A stretch of 20,507 bases of DNA from Frankiales bacterium (GTDB lineage: Bacteria; Actinomycetota; Actinomycetes; Mycobacteriales; SCTD01). The stretch is taken from positions 1 to 20,507 of the forward strand of contig JAODNS010000080.1 in assembly GCA_025465145.1 (NCBI GenBank), written 5' to 3'. Every line of letters starts with the position of its first letter. The stretch's first letter is position 1. Positions 14,189-20,507 of the stretch are shown piece after piece. The translations under genes were made by a program, and so were the position numbers. A model generated the notes under the pieces. It was given only the letters and a program-made list of their open reading frames with translations, made no database searches and was not told the origin of the DNA.

Positions 14189-15175
14189 TCAGGCGTCGAG
14201 CTTCGGCAGGCTCTTCGCTGCCGACGGGTCCCGTTTCGTCTTGGCCAGCGACGCGACGACCGTGACCGCGAGCACGGCGATGATGACGCCGAGCGAGGTG
14301 AAGGTGCCGATGTCCGGCGCCCAGCTCTTCCCCCACGAGTACTCGTGCGCGGCATGGAAGATGAGCTTCAGGCCGATGAAGCCGAGGATGATCGCCAGCC
14401 CCTTCGACAGGTAGACGAGCCGGTCGAGCAGCCCGTCGAGCAGGAAGTACAGCTGCCGCAGGCCCATCAGCGCGAAGGCGTTGGCCGTGAAGACGATGTA
14501 CGCCTCCTGCGTCAGCCCGAAGATCGCCGGGATGCTGTCGAGCGCGAACAGCAGGTCGGTCGATCCGATCGCGATCATCACCAGCAGCATCGGCGTGACG
14601 ACGCGCTTGCCGTCGACGCGCGTGAGGACCTTCGCCTCGTCGTAGTCCGGCGTCGTGGGGAGCACCCGCTCCATCAGCTTCACGAAGGCGTTCGACTCGC
14701 TCTCGCCCTCCTGGTCATGAGCGGTGGCGAGCTTGTACGCGGTGAAGACGAGGAACGCGCCGAAGATGAAGAAGGTGAAGACGAACCGCTCGATCGCTGC
14801 CGCGCCGACCGCGATGAAGACGCCGCGCAGCGCGAGCGCCAGCACGATGCCGAACAGCAGCACCTTGTGCTGGAAGGCCGCCGGCACCTTGAAGGTGGCC
14901 ATGATGATGACGAAGACGAACAGGTTGTCGACGCTCAGCGAGTACTCGGTGATGTATCCGGCGAAGAACTCGGCGCCGGCCTGGTGGCCGCCGAAGAACC
15001 AGAGTCCGGCGCCGAACGCGATGGCGAGCGTGACGTAGAACAGGACCCAGCGGGTGGCCTCGCCGGGCGTGATGACGTGCGGCCCCTTGCGATGGGCGAT
15101 CCACAGGTCGTAGCCGAGCAGCAGCAGCAGCGCGCCGATCGTGGCGAACCAGGTGTAGGGGTGGACGTCGAGCAC
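14189..15175 (-). CDS. TerC/Alx-family membrane protein, probable manganese exporter
   Basis: The 328-residue protein has about nine membrane segments and the two family-defining acidic motifs: EYSLSVDNLFVFVIIMATF in the N-terminal half and STDLLFALDSIPAIFGLT in the C-terminal half. TerC/Alx relatives export Mn2+ or help metallate secreted proteins; the manganese link is supported here by the riboswitch upstream. A cytoplasmic loop carries a charged stretch (HDQEGESESNAFVKLMERV). The GTG start at 15175 is fixed by GGAGG 6 bases upstream (15182-15186 on the minus strand). The transcript appears to start near 15306, giving a leader of about 130 bases filled by the riboswitch. The symbol terC is commonly used for this family, though resistance to tellurite is not implied. 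Confidence 0.93.
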   Translation of the reverse strand: MLDVHPYTWFATIGALLLLLGYDLWIAHRKGPHVITPGEATRWVLFYVTLAIAFGAGLWFFGGHQAGAEFFAGYITEYSLSVDNLFVFVIIMATFKVPAAFQHKVLLFGIVLALALRGVFIAVGAAAIERFVFTFFIFGAFLVFTAYKLATAHDQEGESESNAFVKLMERVLPTTPDYDEAKVLTRVDGKRVVTPMLLVMIAIGSTDLLFALDSIPAIFGLTQEAYIVFTANAFALMGLRQLYFLLDGLLDRLVYLSKGLAIILGFIGLKLIFHAAHEYSWGKSWAPDIGTFTSLGVIIAVLAVTVVASLAKTKRDPSAAKSLPKLDA

Positions 15176-15181
15176 GGTGTT

Positions 15182-15212
15182 CCTCCGGTGGGCGCGATGG
15201 GCCGACCGGAGG
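15182..15212 (-). promoter_or_regulatory. Expression platform: Shine-Dalgarno sequestering hairpin of terC
   Basis: CCTCCGGT on the transcript (15205-15212) is a perfect 8-base complement of ACCGGAGG (15182-15189), which contains the terC Shine-Dalgarno sequence, with a 15-base loop between. CCTCCGG is also the 3' strand of aptamer helix P1, so P1 and this hairpin exclude each other. Ligand-bound aptamer would free the ribosome site: a translational ON switch. Confidence 0.75.
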
Positions 15213-15305
15213 TCTCTCCCGCCCCAGGTGCAGGGCCGGCGCGCCGGGCCCCTCGAGATCAGGACCGTGCTGACGACACGACGCAGTAGGGATACTCCCC
15301 TCCGA
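15206..15305 (-). ncRNA. yybP-ykoY manganese riboswitch aptamer
   Basis: The leader shows the conserved blocks of this class in order: GGGGAGTA just inside the 5' strand (15293-15300), GTCGTCAGCACGG in the middle, and GAGACCTCC at the 3' strand (15208-15216). P1 is TCGGAGG (15299-15305) pairing with CCTCCGG (15206-15212), six Watson-Crick pairs and one G-T. The class senses Mn2+ and commonly precedes TerC/Alx and other Mn exporters, as here. The variable hairpin includes GGCCCGGCGCGCCGGCCC-like GC-rich sequence. The exact 5' end is set by P1 and agrees with the predicted transcription start. A covariance-model search would settle it. Confidence 0.85.
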
Positions 15306-15313
15306 CGGCGCCA

Positions 15314-15342
15314 AGTCTACTCCGGGCTCCTCGTCGTGCCGA
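15314..15342 (-). promoter_or_regulatory. Promoter of the riboswitch-terC transcript
   Basis: TCGGCA (15337-15342) and TAGACT (15314-15319) are separated by 17 bases, a fair match to -35 and -10 consensus. The implied start, about 7 bases on near 15306, coincides with the first base of aptamer helix P1. Confidence 0.6.
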
Positions 15343-15482
15343 TGACGAACTGGTCACACGGGCACGAGCGGCAACCCGCGTGCGCTCCCCCTCGACGCCC
15401 AGCCCCTCGACCAGCCGCACCTCGGTCCGCGGCGTCTGGCTGAACACGTGCTCGTCGCTGCGGCTGACCGCGACGATCCGGC

Positions 15483-15486
<4 letters not shown>
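15317..15486 (-). pseudogene. Truncated MOSC-domain gene overlapping the uvrB stop
   Basis: GTG 15486 overlaps the uvrB TGA (GTGA) and starts RIVAVSRSDEHVFSQTPRTE, VRLVEGLGVEGE, which matches the beginning of actinobacterial MOSC proteins (RIVAVxRSxEHxFSK..., LVxGLGVEGDAHAG). The expected AHAG follows only after a shift at about 15384 (one base missing). That second frame reads AHAGCRSCPCDQFVIGTTRSPE and stops at TAG 15317-15319, inside the terC promoter. Full MOSC proteins are about 150-200 residues or more, so at least two thirds is absent. The unshifted frame runs through the riboswitch to 15259 without making sense. MOSC domains handle molybdenum-cofactor sulfur; no activity is expected from this remnant. 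Confidence 0.6.
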
Positions 15487-17630
<2,144 letters not shown>

Positions 17631-17636
17631 CGGTCC

Positions 17637-17642
17637 ACGGTA
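17637..17642 (-). promoter_or_regulatory. -10-like TACCGT before uvrB
   Basis: TACCGT is followed by 6 bases and the GTG start of uvrB, with no ribosome site between, so uvrB may have its own leaderless promoter inside the 36-base gap. No convincing -35 or LexA-type palindrome (GAAC-N4-GTTC) was found. Confidence 0.45.
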
Positions 17643-17666
17643 CGTCCGGGTATGACAGAACGCGGG

Positions 17667-18833
17667 TCAGCGGCCCTTGCCCGGGTGCCAGCCCGGCTTG
17701 CTCGCCTTGGTCTTCGGCGCCGGGCTGGACGGAGTCGCCGGCGTGGGCTGCACCACCGGCGCGGGAGCAGGCGGCGCGTACGTCGCCGACGCGCGGTGCA
17801 GCGCGCTCCACTGCTGCGCCCCGGTCGTCTGCCAGGACCACAGGCTGATCGAGCTCGCGCCGGACGCGCGCGCCGTCCGTACGAACGCGTCCACGCTCCT
17901 GCCCGGCGCGGGGTCCGGGGCGAGGTACGGCGCGTCGAGCCGGCCGTCGTAGCCCTGGCCGACCGGGAACACCGGCTTGCCGAACTGCCGGAGGACGGCC
18001 ATCGAGGTCGCCGTCACCACGGAGGGCGAGCGGTTGTACCAGTACGCCATCGGGATGAAGGCGTCCGCGTACCGGGCGGTGCGGGTGTACGGGTACCTGT
18101 TGATCCGCTTCTCGCTCGGCCACGGGACCGTCGACAGGATCGCGACGCGCGCCGGCAGCGCCTGGCGGAGCGTCCGGTAGTACCGGTTGATCGAGTCCCG
18201 GCTGGCGTGGGTGCCCTCGGCGAGGGTCTCGATGTCGGGGGCCACCGCGGCGACCATCGGCACGCCCGGCCGGCGCCACCACGCGGCCTTGGCCAGCCGG
18301 CGCGCATCGTCCTCGGGGTCGACCAGCTTCGGGAAGTCCCAGGCGACGACCCTGAGGTCGGTGCCCGCGGTGGCGGGGAGCAGCTGGCTGAGCACCGGCT
18401 GGCCGATCCAGCCCTTCTTGCTGCTGCCCGTCTGGACGAACAAGTGGGTGAGGCCGGCCGCCTGCGCGCGGGCCACGACCTGCGGCGCGTGGCCGCCCTC
18501 GGTACGGCTCCAGTCGTGGATCCACATGCCGGTGCCGGTCGGCAGCCAGCGCGCGACGGGCGGGGCGGATTCGGCCGCGACGGCGGCCTTCCCGGGAGCG
18601 GGGGCGGATTTCGGCCGGCGAGCGACGGCGACGGGGACCCGCGCGCGTACCGGAGCCGGCTGCGGGGCGACCGCGTGCGGCGCCGGGCCGGCGTCGGCGG
18701 CGAGGGTCGTCGTGACCCGCTTTAGCTCGGGCGATGCCCCCTGGCCGGCGGCGCCGAGGCCGAGCAGGAGCACCGCGGCGCTGGCGATGGACAGCTCCCG
18801 GGCGAAGCGGGCGGCGGCGTCGCGGAGGGGCAC
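17667..18833 (-). CDS. Secreted TIM-barrel-like protein, possible glycoside hydrolase
   Basis: The 388-residue protein starts with a signal-peptide-like segment (RELSIASAAVLLLGLGAAG, about 12-30), then an Ala/Pro-rich linker to about 95. The domain at about 100-335 reads like a (beta/alpha)8 barrel: GTGMWIHDWSRTEGGH, AAGLTHLFVQTGSSKKGW, DLRVVAWDFPKLVDPEDDAR, VPMVAAVAPDIETLAEGTHA, YADAFIPMAYWYNRS, KPVFPVGQGYDGR and GASSISLWSWQTT. The strand-end acidic residues in APDIET and the tyrosines in MAYWYN are what one expects in glycosidase-like barrels, but I cannot name the family or substrate. The tail is Pro/Thr/Lys-rich. GTG 18833 is preceded at 7 bases by TAGCGT. It lies between coaE and uvrB, 17 bases after the coaE stop. 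Confidence 0.75.
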   Translation of the reverse strand: MPLRDAAARFARELSIASAAVLLLGLGAAGQGASPELKRVTTTLAADAGPAPHAVAPQPAPVRARVPVAVARRPKSAPAPGKAAVAAESAPPVARWLPTGTGMWIHDWSRTEGGHAPQVVARAQAAGLTHLFVQTGSSKKGWIGQPVLSQLLPATAGTDLRVVAWDFPKLVDPEDDARRLAKAAWWRRPGVPMVAAVAPDIETLAEGTHASRDSINRYYRTLRQALPARVAILSTVPWPSEKRINRYPYTRTARYADAFIPMAYWYNRSPSVVTATSMAVLRQFGKPVFPVGQGYDGRLDAPYLAPDPAPGRSVDAFVRTARASGASSISLWSWQTTGAQQWSALHRASATYAPPAPAPVVQPTPATPSSPAPKTKASKPGWHPGKGR

Positions 18834-18840
18834 GAACGGG

Positions 18841-18846
18841 ACGCTA
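18841..18846 (-). promoter_or_regulatory. -10-like TAGCGT before GTG 18833
   Basis: TAGCGT, 7 bases, then GTG; no Shine-Dalgarno sequence. The hexamer begins 4 bases after the coaE stop codon, so any -35 element would lie inside the coaE coding sequence. Confidence 0.5.
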
Positions 18847-18850
18847 CGGA

Positions 18851-19474
18851 TTACCCGGGCACTCCGGAGTCGAAACCCGTTGTAGCCGTTCGGCTACTGA
18901 TGGCTGTCCACAGCGCGGCCACCTGCGGCGCCAGCGCCTCCCGCGAGCCGTCGTTGTCGATCACGTACGTGGCCACCGCCAGCTTGTCGGCGAGCGGCAG
19001 CTGCGCGGCGATCCGCGCTCGCGCGGCCTGCTCGCTCATCCCCCGCTGCTCGACGAGCCGGGCCACCTGCGTCGCCGGCTGCGCCGCCACGACGACCACC
19101 ACGTCGTACAGCGCCTGCAGCCCGTTCTCGACCAGCAGCGGCACGTCGTACACGACCACGGCGGCGTCTCCGGCGGCCTCGGTCTGCCGCGCGGTCTCCG
19201 CGCCGACGAGCGGGTGGACGATCGCGTTGAGCCGGGCGAGCTGCTCCGGGTCAGCGAAGACGATGCGGCCCAGGGCCTCCCGGTCGAGCTCGCCGTCCTC
19301 GAGCACCCGCTCGCCGAACTGCTGGACGACCTGCTGGAGCCCCGGCGTGCCCTTGGCGACGACCTGCCGGGCGATGCGATCCGCGTCGATGACGACGGCG
19401 CCGCGCTGGGCGAGCAGCCGGCTGACGCTGGACTTGCCCGAGCCGATCCCGCCGGTGAGCCCGATCTTCAGCAC
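18851..19474 (-). CDS. coaE: Dephospho-CoA kinase
   Basis: The enzyme phosphorylates the 3'-hydroxyl of dephospho-CoA, the last step of coenzyme A synthesis in the cytosol. The 207-residue product has the P-loop GLTGGIGSGKSS (P-loop Gly8-Ser15), VIDADRIAR (the Asp pair contacting substrate), VVVYDVPLLVENGL, and the lid segment LVEQRGMSEQAARARIAAQ. The length is typical. GTG 19474 is chosen because family proteins begin at (M)LKIGLTGG and because TAGCCT lies 7 bases upstream. The frame is open for another 128 codons upstream, through a DUF559 remnant, so automatic annotation could wrongly extend it. Its transcription seems independent of rpsA, which ends in a strong terminator upstream. Confidence 0.96.
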   Translation of the reverse strand: MLKIGLTGGIGSGKSSVSRLLAQRGAVVIDADRIARQVVAKGTPGLQQVVQQFGERVLEDGELDREALGRIVFADPEQLARLNAIVHPLVGAETARQTEAAGDAAVVVYDVPLLVENGLQALYDVVVVVAAQPATQVARLVEQRGMSEQAARARIAAQLPLADKLAVATYVIDNDGSREALAPQVAALWTAISSRTATTGFDSGVPG

Positions 19475-19481
19475 GGACGCG

Positions 19482-19487
19482 AGGCTA
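19482..19487 (-). promoter_or_regulatory. -10-like TAGCCT before coaE
   Basis: TAGCCT, 7 bases (CGCGTCC), then GTG 19474, with no Shine-Dalgarno sequence. This supports the short coaE start and a leaderless transcript. Confidence 0.5.
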
Positions 19488-19554
19488 GGCGACGACCCCA
19501 CCGGGCCGCGCCGCTGCAGCCCTGCACCGGCCTGTAGCCCGCGGCACCTGCTGC

Positions 19555-19642
19555 GGAACGTGCAACATCCAGCCTTCGGCGCCTCGTGCGCCCACGCAGC
19601 CGCGGGCAGCACAGCCGCACCCGCCTGGATGTTCTGCGTGCC
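19555..19642. repeat. Imperfect inverted repeat built on the AGAACATCCAG motif
   Basis: GGAACGTGCAACATCCAG (19555-19572) and, in inverse orientation, CTGGATGTTCTGCGTGCC (19625-19642) share a perfect 9-bp arm (AACATCCAG/CTGGATGTT) with partial likeness beyond it. They flank 52 bases. The second arm abuts the end of the DUF559 remnant. It could be a small mobile or structural element; no transposase is nearby. Confidence 0.55.
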
Positions 19643-19858
19643 GGCGGCCAGGGCGGCCCGCACAGCGGCCACCACGACCTCCGGTCGGTGCACCACATCC
19701 GCCCAGGTGAAGCGGAGGACCCGCCACCCCAGCTCGGCGAGCCGGTTGTCGCGCTCCCTGTCGACGGCGGGGTCCGGGTGCCAGCGCCGGCCGTCCACCT
19801 CGACCACCGGCCGCTCGGCGTGGAAGCAGAAGTCCGCACGCCTCGAAGCGGGGTCCTG
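19643..19858 (-). pseudogene. C-terminal remnant of a DUF559/Vsr-like nuclease-fold protein
   Basis: After an in-frame TGA at 19859-19861 the minus strand reads RRADFCFHAERPVVEVDGRR, WHPDPAVDRERDNRLAELGW, RVLRFTWADVVHRPEVVVAA and VRAALAA. This matches the C-terminal endonuclease-like half of DUF559 proteins: the (V)EVDGRxWH strand, the DRERDNRLxxxGWRVLRFTW block, and the closing helix. The N-terminal half is absent and there is no start codon before VEVDG except GTG codons within it. The frame has no stop and runs on through the repeat into coaE. I regard it as a decayed fragment. A short peptide beginning at GTG just before EVDGRR remains possible. Confidence 0.65.
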
Positions 19859-19939
19859 TCAGGGCTGTGGACAGCCGTCGAACTTCCTCTGGCCGCCGGC
19901 CGCGTGTCGTGGCGGCCGGGCACGGGGGCGCGCCGCAGA

Positions 19940-19956
19940 TGGATGTTCTGGGTTCC
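19940..19956. repeat. Third copy of the AGAACATCCA motif
   Basis: TGGATGTTCTGGGTTCC matches TGGATGTTCTGCGTGCC at 19626-19642 in 15 of 17 positions. The copies are direct repeats 314 bases apart, on either side of the DUF559 remnant. Apart from this motif, 19861-20054 holds no coding frame I can support. Confidence 0.6.
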
Positions 19957-20054
19957 GGGCGGGGGCGGGGGCCTGGGTGTTGCGCGTACGGGAGCGGGCT
20001 GGCGGGTTGTCGCAGCGCGCGGGCTCGGTGTCGCGCGAACGGCACCGCACCGCA

Positions 20055-20092
20055 GAGGAGGCCCCACCCGGCGAACCGGGTGAGGCCTCCTC
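20055..20092 (-). terminator. Strong hairpin terminator of rpsA
   Basis: A 17-pair stem (GAGGAGGCC... against ...GGCCTCCTC) closes on a 4-base loop that reads UUCG on the minus-strand RNA. The one mismatch on the plus strand (C64/A83, counted from 20000) becomes a G-U pair in the rpsA transcript, which indicates that the minus strand is the selected one. It begins 15 bases after the rpsA stop. There is no U-tract, as often in actinomycetes. Confidence 0.88.
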
Positions 20093-20107
20093 GAGAGCTG
20101 TGCGGGA

Positions 20108-20507
20108 CTAGCTGGCGCCGCCCGAGAGCTTCTCGCGCAGGGCCTGCAGCGCCTCGTCAGAGGCGAGCGTGCCGCCGGACGGGGCAGGCGCGGCCGGAGC
20201 GGCAGCGGCGCCCTCGGGAGCCTCCTCGCCCTCCTCGCCGGTGACCGACGTGTACGAGGTCGGCACGGCCGCCTCGGCGTCCGCGGCCGCCATGCGCTTG
20301 ATCTGCTCCTGGTGGGCCTGGAAGCGCTTCTGCGCGTCGGCGTACTGCTTCTCCCACTTCGCCTGGGCCTCCTCGTGGCCCGGGAGCCACTCGCCCGTGT
20401 CCGGGTCGAAGCCCTCCGGGTAGAGGTAGTTGCCGGACTCGTCGTAGTTGGCCGCCATGCCGTACTGCGCCGGGTCGAAGGTGGCTTCGCCGCCGACGCC
20501 GGTCTCG
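20108..20507 (-). CDS. rpsA: 30S ribosomal protein S1, C-terminal part (5' end outside window)
   Basis: The frame enters from the window edge and gives the last 132 residues of RpsA. They are not S1/OB repeats but the actinobacterial C-terminal extension: FDPAQYGMAANYDESGNYLY, PEGFDPDTGEWLPGHEEAQ, a charged helix KWEKQYADAQKRFQAHQEQI, an acidic Ala/Pro-rich linker, and the closing motif SGGTLASDEALQALREKLSG. That closing motif is a hallmark of S1 in this phylum. S1 binds mRNA at the 30S subunit and helps initiation. An internal ATG at 20458 is not the start, since the frame is open and family-like upstream of it. It ends in a strong hairpin terminator and is followed on the same strand by coaE, a conserved order. 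Confidence 0.92.
   Translation of the reverse strand, partial: ETGVGGEATFDPAQYGMAANYDESGNYLYPEGFDPDTGEWLPGHEEAQAKWEKQYADAQKRFQAHQEQIKRMAAADAEAAVPTSYTSVTGEEGEEAPEGAAAAPAAPAPSGGTLASDEALQALREKLSGGAS

Noticed and set aside
12691..14355. 554-codon minus-strand frame over the channel gene
   Set aside because: It is the shadow of the channel gene that runs by chance into the acetamidase stub; only the stub portion is meaningful.
17631..17680. LexA/SOS box before uvrB
   Set aside because: AGAACGCGGGTCAG was examined; it lacks the second half-site of the GAAC-N4-GTTC palindrome.
20108..20458. Separate 116-residue protein starting at ATG 20458
   Set aside because: The frame is open to the window edge and the upstream residues (FDPAQYG) belong to ribosomal protein S1.

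Overview
High-GC DNA with strong G/C preference at third codon positions, many GTG starts and 4-base ATGA gene overlaps points to an actinomycete (Actinomycetota). The minus-strand order rpsA, coaE, a secreted protein, uvrB, terC fits this: it is a familiar core neighbourhood in that phylum. I cannot name the genus. No rRNA, tRNA, CRISPR array, insertion sequence or prophage gene was seen.

Layout. (1) 1-5061, all minus: an OmpR-type response regulator and its histidine kinase, then a four-repeat DUF347 membrane protein, an ABC-2 ATPase, its permease and a lipoprotein cut by the window edge. Every junction through the permease is a 4-base overlap except the 45-base gap after the kinase. That gap holds two identical 9-base copies exactly 11 bases apart, the geometry of an OmpR-family binding site. 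(2) 5149-8484: a DinB-fold protein with a pentapeptide-register N terminus, two tiny reading frames, two overlapping GAF-ANTAR regulators, and a diguanylate cyclase converging on them. (3) 8710-12246: a RibD/DHFR-like reductase, several small unknown or membrane proteins, and a zinc alcohol dehydrogenase followed by an actinobacterial protein of unknown function. (4) 12243-13095: a decaying patch, with a frameshifted membrane-protein gene, a 9-bp tandem repeat and the N-terminal stub of an acetamidase/formamidase. (5) 13135-14142: an ion-channel-like protein. (6) 14189-20507, minus: terC under a yybP-ykoY-type manganese riboswitch, a broken MOSC gene overlapping the uvrB stop, uvrB, a secreted TIM-barrel-like protein, coaE, a DUF559 nuclease remnant with a family of short repeats, and the rpsA 3' end with a strong hairpin terminator.

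How parts work together. The first block looks like a sensor-regulator pair controlling an envelope export or stress module through the tandem site. The terC riboswitch appears to act at translation: the 3' strand of aptamer helix P1 is exactly complementary to 8 bases containing the terC Shine-Dalgarno sequence. Several genes lack a Shine-Dalgarno sequence and instead have TAGCGT, TAGCCT or TACCGT 6-9 bases before the start codon, which suggests leaderless transcription. All assignments come from reading the sequence and recalling families. No database search was run.
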